Assembly: GCF_014641595.1 (NCBI RefSeq)
Contig: NZ_BMIA01000001.1
Coordinates: 930,001-994,000 of the forward strand
Source of the DNA: Dyadobacter endophyticus
GTDB lineage: Bacteria > Bacteroidota > Bacteroidia > Cytophagales > Spirosomataceae
Reading direction: 5' to 3'
DNA length: 64,000 nucleotides
Below are positions 1 to 8,374 of this stretch, piece after piece. Within the stretch, counting starts at the first letter, position 1; the number at the start of each line of letters is the position of its first letter. Below the pieces are notes generated by a model that saw only the letters and a list, made by a program, of their open reading frames with translations, ran no database searches and was not told the DNA's origin. The translations under genes and the position numbers were made by a program.

Positions 1-1042
1 TGATGTACAAAAAATCCTTCGTACGCACTGAGCGCTCGTAAGCTTCGTAATCGTGCCAGTTGTGCTCGGCGAAAACGTATTTCCTGAATTCCAGGCCCGG
101 GTTTTTGAACAGGCGAGCGAAGCTTTTTCCCTGAAACGTAGGTCCGGCATCGATACCTGCCAGCGCCAGTAATGTCGGTGCAATATCGACGGTGCTGACC
201 AGGCTTTGGCAGGTTTGGCCCGCCCCGATACCCGCGGGCCATTTGACGAGAAACGGCGTTTTAATGCCCGCGTCGGTCAGGCGTGTTTTGCTTCCGGGGA
301 ACGGGCGGCCGTTATCGGCTGTGAAAATGATAAGCGTATTCTCCGAAAGCCCCTGCGCGGCGAGCTCCTGTTCGAGTTCTCCCACACAACGGTCGAGGCG
401 GGCTATTTCATTGTAGTAGGCCACCAGATCCTGCCTCGTTTCACGGGTGTCCGTGAGCGTAGGCGGTACCTCTACGTCGCGCGCGGGGTCGTGCTGCGGG
501 CCGTTGGTGGTGGCCGACCACGGCCGATGCGCGTCATAGGGAGACAGCCAGAAGAAGAATGGCTTGTTTTTGGGTCTGGATTTCAGGAGGTTAATCCATT
601 GTGCTTCACCACCTTCACCATTCTGTGTCTGATTGACCAGCAGCGTGTCGTAAGCGCGGCGGGTATTGGGGCCTTCGTGCCATTTGCCGGCTAATGCGGT
701 GTAATATCCTTTTTGTTTCAGGAGTTCGGGGAAGTATTTCAAATGCGCGGGGAGCGGTGAATGAAGCTCGGCAGCGCCTGTATTGTGCGGGTACCGACCC
801 GTAAGAATGCTCGTGCGGCTGGGGCTACATGAGCTGGCCGTCAGGAACATGTTGGTGAACTTGATTCCCTCGCGTGCGAGCCTGTTAAGGTTTGGCGTCT
901 TCACCTTGCCGTTACCATAAGCACCAATATCGTCCCAACTGATGTCGTCGCCGATGATGAATATAATATTGACCGGCTGCGCCGCGTGTGCGACAATGCC
1001 TAACAGGAAGGTTACAACCAGAAGAAAATAGCGCCGCGTCAT
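1..1042 (-). CDS. Sulfatase, C-terminal part cut by the window edge
   Basis: The reading frame is open from an ATG at 1042 down to base 1 without a stop, so about 347 N-terminal residues are visible. A signal peptide (about residues 1-21, ending AHAAQ) suggests export. The metal-binding start (GDDISWDD, residues 31-38) is followed by the sulfatase signature CSPSR at residues 72-76, whose cysteine is normally converted to formylglycine. TADNGRPFPGSKT later in the protein is a second typical sulfatase motif. The family cleaves sulfate esters or N-sulfates from sugars. The layout resembles N-sulfoglucosamine sulfohydrolase-like enzymes, but the substrate cannot be read from sequence. It diverges from the ArsR gene at 1175. 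Confidence 0.93.
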   Translation of the reverse strand, partial: MTRRYFLLVVTFLLGIVAHAAQPVNIIFIIGDDISWDDIGAYGNGKVKTPNLNRLAREGIKFTNMFLTASSCSPSRTSILTGRYPHNTGAAELHSPLPAHLKYFPELLKQKGYYTALAGKWHEGPNTRRAYDTLLVNQTQNGEGGEAQWINLLKSRPKNKPFFFWLSPYDAHRPWSATTNGPQHDPARDVEVPPTLTDTRETRQDLVAYYNEIARLDRCVGELEQELAAQGLSENTLIIFTADNGRPFPGSKTRLTDAGIKTPFLVKWPAGIGAGQTCQSLVSTVDIAPTLLALAGIDAGPTFQGKSFARLFKNPGLEFRKYVFAEHNWHDYEAYERSVRTKDFLYI

Positions 1043-1126
1043 ATTTGCCGGATTAGTTGAAAAAGCCCAATACGCTCGCAAAAAGCCATTTAACTATTAA
1101 TTTTTCAAAAAAATACATAAAAAATT

Positions 1127-1174
1127 TGCGTAGTTAAGTGACTACATATAAATTCGTAGCCAAATAACTACGCA
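1127..1174. promoter_or_regulatory. Tandem palindromic operator upstream of the ArsR-family gene
   Basis: Two copies of CGTAG-N8-CTAC(G/A) lie at 1129-1146 and 1155-1172, starting 26 bases apart. The outermost ten bases also form a perfect inverted repeat (TGCGTAGTTA at 1127-1136, TAACTACGCA at 1165-1174). The second copy touches the ATG at 1175, so a repressor bound here would block transcription or leave a leaderless message. By position this is the likely binding site of the downstream ArsR-type regulator. It also sits in the shared region with the divergent sulfatase. Confidence 0.7.
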
Positions 1175-1498
1175 ATGAACCTGAGACGAGATGTATTTCA
1201 AGCCATAGCAGACCCTACCCGAAGGGCCATATTGCTACTACTGGCATCGCAATCCCTGACGGCAGGGGCGATTGCCTCGAACTTCGATACGGCCAGGCCT
1301 ACGGTTTCCAAGCACCTGCAAATTCTCACAGAATGCGAGTTGCTGAACCAGGAGCAAACAGGTCGGGAAATTTACTATCACTTAAATCCCAAAAAAATGA
1401 AAGAGATCGCCGACTTCATCGAGCCTTTCCGGCGAATGTGGGATGACCGGTTCAACAAGCTGGAATCCATTATGAAAAACTATCAATCCAAAAAATAG
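1175..1498 (+). CDS. ArsR-family winged-helix transcriptional regulator
   Basis: A 107-residue protein with the helix-turn-helix of the ArsR/SmtB fold: [11 protein letters not shown] near residue 12, then TAGAIASNF and [17 protein letters not shown] as the recognition helices, and a wing with [10 protein letters not shown]. The metal-binding cysteine pairs of classical ArsR/CadC sensors are absent. It belongs to the subgroup paired with SRPBCC (AHSA1-like) proteins, and such a gene follows after 3 bases. It probably represses its own operon through the tandem palindromes immediately upstream. The ligand is unknown. Confidence 0.92.
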   Translation: MNLRRDVFQAIADPTRRAILLLLASQSLTAGAIASNFDTARPTVSKHLQILTECELLNQEQTGREIYYHLNPKKMKEIADFIEPFRRMWDDRFNKLESIMKNYQSKK

Positions 1499-1501
1499 AA
1501 C

Positions 1502-1969
1502 ATGGAACGGAAAACGAAAATCAATGCTGAAAACGGCAGGCAGGACCTGGTGATCACCCGCGAGTTTGATCTGCCGCTGGACTTGCTCTTCAAGGCATAT
1601 GTGGAGCCGGAGATCGTCGAGCAATGGATGAGCACCAAAGTTGTGAAACTCGAAAGCAAACCCCACGGCGCCTGGGCATTCGAAACGTCCGATGCGGGGG
1701 GCAATGTGGTGTTGAGGATGAATGGCGTGATCCATGAATTTGTACCGGAGCAGAAGATCACGCGTACGTTCCAGATGGAAAACACCCCTTTCCCGGTTCA
1801 ACTCGAATTTCTCGTATTCGAAAGACTCACCGACGAGACCAGTAAGCTCACCATGCAGATCGTCTACAAGTCGCCCGAGGACCGTGAGGCAGCGCTGAAA
1901 TTACCTTTCGCGGCGGGTATCAATATGGCGCATAACCGGTTGGAGCAAGTTGTCAAACAATTAATATAA
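1502..1969 (+). CDS. SRPBCC domain protein (AHSA1/activator of Hsp90 ATPase-like)
   Basis: A 155-residue cytosolic protein of the START/SRPBCC helix-grip fold. It opens with a strand (DLVITREFDLPLDLLFKAY), then the family-typical VEPEIVEQWMS and GAWAFETSDAGGN, and ends in a long helix (AAGINMAHNRLEQVVKQLI). These small proteins bind hydrophobic ligands in a central cavity, and in most bacteria their role is unknown. Its place 3 bases after an ArsR regulator is the standard arrangement for this pair. The ATG at 1502 was chosen because it follows the regulator's stop directly. Confidence 0.9.
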   Translation: MERKTKINAENGRQDLVITREFDLPLDLLFKAYVEPEIVEQWMSTKVVKLESKPHGAWAFETSDAGGNVVLRMNGVIHEFVPEQKITRTFQMENTPFPVQLEFLVFERLTDETSKLTMQIVYKSPEDREAALKLPFAAGINMAHNRLEQVVKQLI

Positions 1970-1975
1970 ACAGCA

Positions 1976-2359
1976 ATGGAAAAGAGAAAAAGAATCATTT
2001 ACTGGATTTTTACCGCCTGGCTCGCGCTTGGAATGACGTCTACCGGCATTGTGCAGCTCATGAAAATGCAAAAAGAAGTGGATATGTTCGCACACCTGGG
2101 CTATCCCGAATACCTGCTGACGATTATCGGTGCCTGGAAAATTCTGGGTGTGGTAGCAGTACTTATTCCTAAATTTCCGCTTATAAAAGAGTGGGCGTAC
2201 GCCGGTTTTTTCTTTTGTATGACAGGCGCGATCGTCTCGCATATGGCACTCGGCGACCCCATCGGCGAAGTGGCGCCGCCACTTTTGCTGCTGGTATTGA
2301 CGGTGATATCCTGGTATTTCCGGCCCGCCGGCAGACGACTGATCCCTGTTCAAATCTAA
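1976..2359 (+). CDS. DoxX-like small membrane protein
   Basis: A 127-residue protein with four predicted membrane helices, approximately residues 8-25, 47-65, 72-92 and 97-116. The pattern ending in GYPEYLLTIIGAWKILGVVAVLIP matches the DoxX_2/DoxX-like family often found beside ArsR and SRPBCC genes. The biochemical role of this subgroup is not established. It lies 6 bases after the SRPBCC gene and 6 before the next gene, so it is almost certainly in the same operon. It is much shorter than the DoxX-like proteins at 12.4, 47.3 and 48.7 kb and lacks their C-terminal domain. Confidence 0.82.
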   Translation: MEKRKRIIYWIFTAWLALGMTSTGIVQLMKMQKEVDMFAHLGYPEYLLTIIGAWKILGVVAVLIPKFPLIKEWAYAGFFFCMTGAIVSHMALGDPIGEVAPPLLLLVLTVISWYFRPAGRRLIPVQI

Positions 2360-2365
2360 ATACAC

Positions 2366-2944
2366 ATGATCATGAATACCAAAGTCGATGCATATGTGGT
2401 CCAGGCCAGGCAATGGCGGGAAGTGATAGAACAGTTGAGAACCATCGCGCTGGACTGCGGGCTGACGGAGGAGTTCAAATGGGGAAAGCCGTGCTATTCG
2501 TTTGAAGGTACCAATATCGTCGTCATTCAGGGTTTCAAGGCCTATTGTGCGCTGCTGTTTATGAAAGGCTACTTGCTGAGCGATCCCGAAAATGTGCTGA
2601 TCAAAACCGGTGAAAACACGAAAGTAGGACGGCAGATCCGTTTTGAGACGGCACAGGACGTGCTCGCGTTGGAGCCAGTCCTCAGAGTTTACATCCGCGA
2701 GGCGGTTCAGGCAGAGCAATCGGGCTTGAAGGTGGAAATCGACAAGTCGTTGCCGGCGCCGGCCGAATTACAAGACACATTCGACGAAATTCCCGCATTG
2801 AAAAAAGCTTTCGATGCATTGACGCCCGGGAGGCAGCGGGCATATATCATCTATTTTTCCGCTTCCAAACAATCCCAGACCCGCCAGCTGAGGATCGAAA
2901 AATCCATCGAACGCATCCTGAACGGCAAAGGTTTGAACGACTAG
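2366..2944 (+). CDS. YdeI/OmpD-associated protein with DUF1801 domain
   Basis: A 192-residue cytosolic protein with two parts. Residues about 15-110 form a DUF1801 (YdhG-like) domain: WREVIEQLRTIALDCGLTEEFKWGKPCYSF, GFKAYCALLFMKGYLL. Residues about 130-190 match the YdeI/OmpD-associated tail (ALTPGRQRAYIIYFSASKQSQTR). Members have been linked to bacteriocin or peptide tolerance, but the mechanism is unknown. It sits 6 bases after the DoxX-like gene. A second in-frame ATG at 2372 is an equally possible start. Confidence 0.85.
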   Translation: MIMNTKVDAYVVQARQWREVIEQLRTIALDCGLTEEFKWGKPCYSFEGTNIVVIQGFKAYCALLFMKGYLLSDPENVLIKTGENTKVGRQIRFETAQDVLALEPVLRVYIREAVQAEQSGLKVEIDKSLPAPAELQDTFDEIPALKKAFDALTPGRQRAYIIYFSASKQSQTRQLRIEKSIERILNGKGLND

Positions 2945-2979
2945 CGTTTTTAGTGAATTAATTTAAAGCAAAATATACT

Positions 2980-3546
2980 ATGGCCATTGATAAAAAAGAA
3001 CTCTCGACGGAAGGTCGCAACGAACTGTTTAAAACTTTAAAAGCACGTTTTGAAAAACACAAAAGCCGCCATGAAGGCATTCAATGGGCCGATGTGGACG
3101 CCAGGCTGAATGCAAAAAGTGAAAAATTGTGGTCGCTCGACCAGATGGAGCTCACTGGCGGCGAACCGGATGTGATCGGTTTCGACAAAAAAAACGGGGA
3201 ATACATCTTCTGTGATTGTGTGGCGGAAAGTCCCAAAGGCCGCCGTAGCCTCTGCTACGACCGCGATGCCTGGAATTTCAGAAAAGAACACAAACCCGAA
3301 AACACGGCATTGGACGTGGCTGCGGAAATCGGTATCGAAATCCTGGACGAAGAAGAATACCGGCACTTGCAAACGCTCGGTAAATTCGACCTCAAAACAT
3401 CGAGCTGGATCAAAACCCCCGCCGGCATCCGCAAACTCGGCGGCGCGGTGTTCTGCGATCGCCGGTACGACACGGTTTTCTATTACCACAATGGTGCCGA
3501 ATCATACTACGCGGCCAGGGGCTTCCGCGGCACCTTGCGGGTTTGA
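2980..3546 (+). CDS. DUF4256 domain protein
   Basis: A 188-residue soluble protein, full length for DUF4256. Recognisable family stretches are RFEKHKSRHEGIQWADVDARL near the start, GGEPDVIGFD, FCDCVAESPKGRRSLCYDRDA in the middle, and a C-terminal PAGIRKLGGAVFCDRRYDTVF with a YYAARGFRGTL ending. No function is known for the family. It may share the upstream operon (35-base gap). It is closed by the hairpin at 3562-3599. Confidence 0.85.
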   Translation: MAIDKKELSTEGRNELFKTLKARFEKHKSRHEGIQWADVDARLNAKSEKLWSLDQMELTGGEPDVIGFDKKNGEYIFCDCVAESPKGRRSLCYDRDAWNFRKEHKPENTALDVAAEIGIEILDEEEYRHLQTLGKFDLKTSSWIKTPAGIRKLGGAVFCDRRYDTVFYYHNGAESYYAARGFRGTLRV

Positions 3547-3561
3547 CAGGATATTCATTAA

Positions 3562-3599
3562 AAAGGGGCCCGTTTGTGCATTTACAGACGGACCCCTTT
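3562..3599. terminator. Bidirectional hairpin terminator
   Basis: A 16-base stem (3562-3577 with 3584-3599) around a 6-base loop, starting AAAGGGG and ending CCCCTTT, with one C-A mismatch and one G-T wobble. The A/T ends suit termination in both directions between the convergent DUF4256 gene and the serine hydrolase gene. Confidence 0.75.
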
Positions 3600-3606
3600 G
3601 CGTCAC

Positions 3607-5268
3607 TCAATCTGGGGGCGTTCGCGAAGTAGGTTTGGTTTTTTCGAACCGCAGGCCCAGCGTCCGGACTGTGGTCAATTCAAGCGCGGTAATTGTATTC
3701 TCTCCGTTTCTTTTAAAAAGCAGGTCGGTTTTCAAATCCGGAATCAGATATCGGTCGCGGGAGCATGGTATTAGTGTATAACGTGCCCCGCTCACAAGTT
3801 GAAGCTCCGGCCCCGTTGCCGATTCTGTGATTTCTATCGGCGCTCCAACCTCGTCGGAAAGGTATCTACCGGCATAATCCCGAATTGGCGTTTTTATCGC
3901 AGTGCTATCCACCAGGTAGTACGCCATCGGTTCGGTCGAAGGTGGGGTTACAGTTAGCCCGCCTGCATGATCGAAGGCGAGGAGTATGTTAAAAAAATAA
4001 AACCGCTGATTGATAATAGGTTCCAGTGGAATGTCCGACAGAAGCAGGCCATCTTTGCCGAGCGCAATATCGACATCCCGCGTGGACTGAGCACTTTTGT
4101 AGAGCCCTGCAAGTCCCTGCAACTTTTTAGGTTCTGTCTGAACAATTTCTGACTTTTTGCGTGGAAAAGCGGCGAGATCCTCCGGTTTTGCCAGAATTTG
4201 CAGAACGGCCGTCGCGGGATTGAAACCGATGGTATCCAACATGGAAGTATTGCTGAGCCACGCGATCGATAGACCGAGTGCGGGCGAACAGATCAATCTG
4301 GCGCGGTAAGCGGCCGTGGCTCCGCCGTGATGAAACGTGGGTTTGGCGAGATTATGTTCAATAAAGAGCCCTGCGCCGTAGTTGTTAATGTCTCCGTTGT
4401 TGAGTGTATCCAAAGCAGTCTGTTTATCCAGCAATGCCGCGCCGTGTAGCTTGCCTTCTGAATAAAATGCGGTCCATTTCAGTAAATCTTCGGCGGTTGT
4501 CAGCAAGCCGCCCGGGCCGTGAACGGCGTTGTCCGGCATAAGTGTACGGAACCTTCCTTTGACGATCTCGTAAGCCTGGCTGCGCCCGGGAACCACTTTG
4601 CCATAATCATTTTGCCACTGGGAATGTGTCATACCGGCCGGCCCAAGGATATGTTTCTGTGTAAAATCAGCGAAAGACATTCCGGAAACTTTTTCGACAA
4701 TGAGCGGGAGCAGAATGTAATTGGAGTTGCTATACCGGAATGCTTCGCCTGGCCGGTTGTTGATACTTTTCTGTCGGCAAATGATGCGAAGCGCCGCATT
4801 GTTGTCCATCACGCGCAGCACCAACGGGGAGCCTGCAAACTCTGCGATGTCACTCCATTCACGCAACCCGCTGGTATGATGGATCAGGTGGCGGATCAAA
4901 ATCGGCTCGCCGTAGCGGGGAAATCCGGGTATGTATTTATCCACCGGGTCGTCGAGTTTCAACTTTCCCTGTTTTTCGAGTAACAAAACTGCCGCTGCCG
5001 TGAATTGCTTGGAGACTGACCCTGCTTCGATAAGAGATGCTGTTGTCAGCGAAGTGCCGGTTTCAAGATTGGCCATTCCCCATGCTTTCGAATAGACGAC
5101 CTGCCCGTTGACACTTACAGCCAGCTGGCCGCCCGGCTTATCGGGGGAATAGCATTGAAAGAGGCTGTCGATCTTTTGTTGGGTACCGCTCAGATCGCCC
5201 TGGGCAAGTGAATTTGTGTGGGTCACCAGAAAGATAGCGGGCAAGGCAAGGAGCTTGTATGGCTGCAT
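3607..5268 (-). CDS. Serine hydrolase, class C beta-lactamase/DD-peptidase fold
   Basis: A 553-residue exported enzyme with a signal peptide to about residue 23. The penicillin-binding fold is marked by SVSK (84-87, catalytic serine and lysine), YSN (179-181) and HGG (314-316) in place of the KTG triad. This is the pattern of AmpC-like esterases and D-aminopeptidases rather than resistance enzymes. After the catalytic domain (about 30-370) come roughly 150 residues of a separate C-terminal domain. The real substrate could be a peptide, ester or lactam. The gene stands alone, convergent with DUF4256. Confidence 0.9.
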   Translation of the reverse strand: MQPYKLLALPAIFLVTHTNSLAQGDLSGTQQKIDSLFQCYSPDKPGGQLAVSVNGQVVYSKAWGMANLETGTSLTTASLIEAGSVSKQFTAAAVLLLEKQGKLKLDDPVDKYIPGFPRYGEPILIRHLIHHTSGLREWSDIAEFAGSPLVLRVMDNNAALRIICRQKSINNRPGEAFRYSNSNYILLPLIVEKVSGMSFADFTQKHILGPAGMTHSQWQNDYGKVVPGRSQAYEIVKGRFRTLMPDNAVHGPGGLLTTAEDLLKWTAFYSEGKLHGAALLDKQTALDTLNNGDINNYGAGLFIEHNLAKPTFHHGGATAAYRARLICSPALGLSIAWLSNTSMLDTIGFNPATAVLQILAKPEDLAAFPRKKSEIVQTEPKKLQGLAGLYKSAQSTRDVDIALGKDGLLLSDIPLEPIINQRFYFFNILLAFDHAGGLTVTPPSTEPMAYYLVDSTAIKTPIRDYAGRYLSDEVGAPIEITESATGPELQLVSGARYTLIPCSRDRYLIPDLKTDLLFKRNGENTITALELTTVRTLGLRFEKTKPTSRTPPD

Positions 5269-5436
5269 TTCAGATACTTTGAAAGGTGGTTAGGATATCC
5301 GACTCGTTTAAAGTAATCCGTCGGAATGACTTGATGCATTTGGATTTGTTAATATATAAATTAATTCAATATAGCAACACTTCTGTTTTGCTCATTAGTA
5401 ACCCTGCGTTTATTTTTTTTCTGAATGAGCCAATTC

Positions 5437-5470
5437 TTTGCAGCCATTTCGCCGTTTCGATTTATATTTG
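5437..5470 (+). promoter_or_regulatory. Bacteroidota-type promoter for the PepSY cluster
   Basis: TTTG at 5437-5440 and TATATTTG at 5463-5470 are separated by 22 bases, fitting the Bacteroidota consensus TTTG / TAnnTTTG. It lies about 80 bases before the first gene of the cluster. I saw no convincing Fur box in the 281-base gap. Confidence 0.5.
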
Positions 5471-5549
5471 TGAAGTTTATTTAAACTAATTACAAATAAT
5501 TTCTTGCAAATTTCTCATAACCAATAGCTAAGATACATTTCTTCACCGA

Positions 5550-5903
5550 ATGCGTCTTCGAACCAGCCCTATGTTCAGTACCATTTGTTTACTATTTCTT
5601 CTCGGGTTCATGTTCTGGATGAACACCTCCAAGCGAATTTCCTGGCCGGGTAAAAATGAGGTAATGGCCAATTTGGCTGACAATCCATTGTACAGCCGGT
5701 GTGCGGCGGGCGCATTGTTCTTAATTGCCACCGGGCTATGCATCAGCCTGCTCGGGGTAGGGAGCGGCTTGTTCGCTTCGATCGTGATCCTGATGATGAC
5801 CGGCTCGGTGTCGGTGCTGTTTTTTCCATTTCGTTACTTCGGTTCGGTCGGAGTTGCGATACTTTACTTGTGTGCGGTGACGCTTGAACTTGTTATCCAT
5901 TGA
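5550..5903 (+). CDS. Small membrane protein of a PepSY iron cluster (DUF3325-like)
   Basis: A 117-residue protein with four hydrophobic stretches (about 8-24, 52-70, 73-90, 95-113). Its position ahead of a DUF3649-like gene and a large PepSY_TM protein matches the small integral membrane proteins annotated DUF3325 in siderophore-uptake clusters of other bacteria. Sequence resemblance alone is weak, so the assignment rests mainly on context. The next gene begins 4 bases after its stop. No enzymatic residues are evident. Confidence 0.65.
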   Translation: MRLRTSPMFSTICLLFLLGFMFWMNTSKRISWPGKNEVMANLADNPLYSRCAAGALFLIATGLCISLLGVGSGLFASIVILMMTGSVSVLFFPFRYFGSVGVAILYLCAVTLELVIH

Positions 5904-5907
5904 TTTT

Positions 5908-6207
5908 ATGCCTGCCAATAAGAAATATCTGACCCAATCGCCCTGGCTGCGCCTGAGCAAGATCCTCGCGGGGAGTGTCGGCGGATATGCCGTTACCATA
6001 AGCTTGCATCTGTTTTTCACTGCATTCCTGCCCAAGGAAGACGTCATCATAACCGCTTGTATCACCGGCTACATCCTGTGGGCATTCCTGTTGCTATACG
6101 CGTTCATCGCCACGAACGTATGGCGGGTGTGGGGCCTCTATCTGTTGCTCACGCTCGTGTTTGCCCTGCCTTACCTACTGAAATTCAACTTTAATCATGG
6201 ATACTAG
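5908..6207 (+). CDS. Small membrane protein of a PepSY iron cluster (DUF3649-like)
   Basis: A 99-residue protein with three membrane stretches (about 20-40, 52-72, 78-95). I start it at the ATG at 5908, 4 bases after the previous stop; a TTG at 5884 would add eight residues but overlap the previous gene. The 3' end overlaps the PepSY_TM gene by 11 bases, which suggests coupled translation. DUF3649 proteins accompany TonB siderophore receptors and PepSY proteins. The function is inferred from that context only. Confidence 0.65.
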   Translation: MPANKKYLTQSPWLRLSKILAGSVGGYAVTISLHLFFTAFLPKEDVIITACITGYILWAFLLLYAFIATNVWRVWGLYLLLTLVFALPYLLKFNFNHGY

Positions 6208-7879
6208 GAAGTATAACATCTATTTTCACACCCATACCATTAGCGGGATCTTCATTGCCGGGTTGCTGTATGTCATATTTTTCGCTGGGTCCTTTTCTTT
6301 TTTTAAAGATGATATTTCTGCCTGGCAAAAGGGCCGGCCGGAGGTAGGGCATAAGTTCGACGCACCGTACAATCACCTGCTCGACTCGCTTTCTCAGCAC
6401 TATAACCTTCGCGGCCGCAACTTCAATTTCTACCTGCTTCGCCAGGGCCAGGGAAGCTACGTGGACATGACTGCCTCTCAGGACACGACCGTCAGCAAAC
6501 CCATGCCTAAGCTCAAAAAGGAGGAAGGAAGAAGGGGAAGAGGGAGAAGGGATGAGGGCGATGCGGCCTATTTCCGCTATCATTTTGCGGATAAAACAAC
6601 AGGCGACTATTCGGACAGTTACGATATGGCCGAGTTCTTGTACCGCCTGCATTTCCTGGCGCAGCTCAACCAGGTCGGTATCAATATCGGAACGCCGTTC
6701 GGGTATCTGGTGGCGGGGATTGTGGCATTTCTTTTCCTGTTCGCGCTGATTACCGGCCTGCTGCTGCATTGGGATAAGATCAAGTCCAATTTCTTCCTTT
6801 TCAGGCCAATGAGTAAATGGAAGACCGTCTGGACCGACATGCACACGGTACTTGGTGTGATCGGTTTTCCGTTCCAGTTCGTATTTGCGGTAACAGGCGT
6901 TATCCTGATTGTGAACTATGTGCTGCTTGCGCCTTTTGCCAACCTGCTCTACAATGGAGATAGTGAAAAGCTGTATGAGAGCCTGCAATACAACCGGACC
7001 GTGAACGTGGATTACACCTATAAGTCAATGGACGGAACCTTCGATATGGACGCATTTGTGGGAAAATGGCATAGCGAATGGAAAGACAGCCAGGTCTCGC
7101 GCATTTACATCCGCAATTATATGGACAAGAGTATGCAGGTCAGCCTCGAAGCCAAGCCGAACCCCAGCGCCAACTTTGCCGGATCGGGATTTGTGACGGT
7201 TGATATTGCCAGCGGTAAAATACTCGAACAAAAGTCACCCAATGCCGGGGGGAATTACATCGATGGCGTCAAGAGCCTCGTATACCACCTGCATTTCGGC
7301 GATTTCGGTGGGCAGCCGTTGCGGATCGTGTTCTTTTTACTGGGGTTAATGGGCTGTGCCGTTATCATTTCGGGCATTATGATCTGGCTCGTTGCGCGTG
7401 ACAAAGTTGCTACCGAGCTTCGCAAGCGCAGGTTCAATTTCTGGGCGAGTAACTTCTTTCTGGCGGTTTGCCTGAGCATGCTACCGGTAACGGCATTTAC
7501 TTTTATCATGGTCAAAACGCTCGATCATGTGAACCAGTCGGTTATTTATAAAACCTATTTTTACAGCTGGCTCGTGCTGGGCATTTACTTGATGGTACTC
7601 CGCAGCCTCCCCCGGATGAATCGTCACACATTACTCTTATCGGCCGTTCTCTGCCTGGGCGTGCCTATTGCCAACGGCATTTCAACCGGCCTGTGGCTCT
7701 GGAATACCTGGAAGCAGGGCGCATCCGATATTTTCTTTATCGATGCATTATTCCTCGTTCTGGCGGGCTCCTGTGCGTATGCTTATACGAGGGTGAATGC
7801 GGAGGCGAAGCCTTTTAAGGTGCTGAGTTTGAGCAAAGTGCCAGAAAAAGTATTGAAAACCAGCGAAGTAAGAGAATAA
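6197..7879 (+). CDS. PepSY-associated transmembrane protein, iron-related (PiuB-like)
   Basis: A 560-residue inner-membrane protein of the PepSY_TM family. The first helix (about 13-35) is followed by an extracytoplasmic loop with a Lys/Arg/Glu-rich patch (LKKEEGRRGRGRRDEG). Further helices lie near 178-196, 222-250, 375-398 and at several places toward the C-terminus. The family motif YHLHFGDFGG sits just before a membrane helix. Members are iron-repressed and thought to reduce or handle ferri-siderophores in the periplasm. The gene overlaps the preceding small membrane gene by 11 bases and ends directly against the HxlR gene. Confidence 0.88.
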   Translation: MDTRKYNIYFHTHTISGIFIAGLLYVIFFAGSFSFFKDDISAWQKGRPEVGHKFDAPYNHLLDSLSQHYNLRGRNFNFYLLRQGQGSYVDMTASQDTTVSKPMPKLKKEEGRRGRGRRDEGDAAYFRYHFADKTTGDYSDSYDMAEFLYRLHFLAQLNQVGINIGTPFGYLVAGIVAFLFLFALITGLLLHWDKIKSNFFLFRPMSKWKTVWTDMHTVLGVIGFPFQFVFAVTGVILIVNYVLLAPFANLLYNGDSEKLYESLQYNRTVNVDYTYKSMDGTFDMDAFVGKWHSEWKDSQVSRIYIRNYMDKSMQVSLEAKPNPSANFAGSGFVTVDIASGKILEQKSPNAGGNYIDGVKSLVYHLHFGDFGGQPLRIVFFLLGLMGCAVIISGIMIWLVARDKVATELRKRRFNFWASNFFLAVCLSMLPVTAFTFIMVKTLDHVNQSVIYKTYFYSWLVLGIYLMVLRSLPRMNRHTLLLSAVLCLGVPIANGISTGLWLWNTWKQGASDIFFIDALFLVLAGSCAYAYTRVNAEAKPFKVLSLSKVPEKVLKTSEVRE

Positions 7880-8263
7880 CTATGGCTTCTTACGGATTTG
7901 CCGTTGGTAATCCTCGCCCCAGGCGCAAAGCGAATCCATAATGGGGATCAGGCTTTTGCCGATCTCCGTCAGCTTATATTCAACCCGCGGCGGCGATTCT
8001 GCGTAGGCTTCACGGCGCAGAATACCGTCTCGCTCCAGTTGTTTCAGCTGTGCCGTAAGCGTTGCCTGTGTAATGTGGGGGAGCTTGCGGCGCAGCACAC
8101 CGAAACGCATCGGGCACTCCTCCCGGATCTTGTTGAGCAGCATCAGCTTCCATTTCCCGCCAATAATGTCCAGCGCGATATTCATTGTATTATTTTTTTC
8201 TGAAAAAGATCCGGAATCTTCTTTTGTAATCGACTGATCTGCACTGATAGTATCGTCCGTCAT
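7880..8263 (-). CDS. HxlR-family winged-helix regulator
   Basis: A 127-residue regulator with the HxlR core: LDIIGGKWKLMLLNKI, then CPMRFGVLRRKLPHITQATLTAQLKQLERDGILRREAY and a wing with PPRVEYKLTEIGKSL. Such proteins sense oxidants, aldehydes or small aromatics. I prefer the ATG at 8263. A longer frame starts at 8344 but adds 27 atypical residues, and that ATG falls inside a palindrome likely to be the operator. It diverges from the MFS transporter gene, which it probably controls. Its stop abuts the stop of the PepSY gene. Confidence 0.88.
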   Translation of the reverse strand: MTDDTISADQSITKEDSGSFSEKNNTMNIALDIIGGKWKLMLLNKIREECPMRFGVLRRKLPHITQATLTAQLKQLERDGILRREAYAESPPRVEYKLTEIGKSLIPIMDSLCAWGEDYQRQIRKKP

Positions 8264-8335
8264 ACCTGGTATTGTCTTATAAACTACTTGATTACGAGCG
8301 TTGGCTGCGTGAATTTTGGCCGTAAATGAATGCAA

Positions 8336-8350
8336 ACCGAACATTTCGGT
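8336..8350. promoter_or_regulatory. Candidate HxlR operator
   Basis: ACCGAA-CAT-TTCGGT is a perfect inverted repeat with a 3-base spacer, 24 bases ahead of the MFS start at 8375 and in the shared promoter region with HxlR. The size and place suit a dimeric HxlR repressor. There is no second copy here to confirm it. Confidence 0.5.
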
Positions 8351-8374
8351 CCGCCATGATCATTCAACAACGCA

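Noticed and set aside
5269..5549. Fur box for the PepSY cluster
   Set aside because: No 19-base inverted repeat resembling the GATAATGATAATCATTATC consensus in this gap, although iron regulation would be expected.
5884..6207. TTG start giving a 107-residue DUF3649-like protein
   Set aside because: It would overlap the previous gene and adds eight residues without hydrophobic or conserved character; the ATG at 5908 fits better.
7880..8344. Longer HxlR reading frame
   Set aside because: The 27 extra residues lack similarity to the family, and the start codon lies in the perfect palindrome that is probably an operator.
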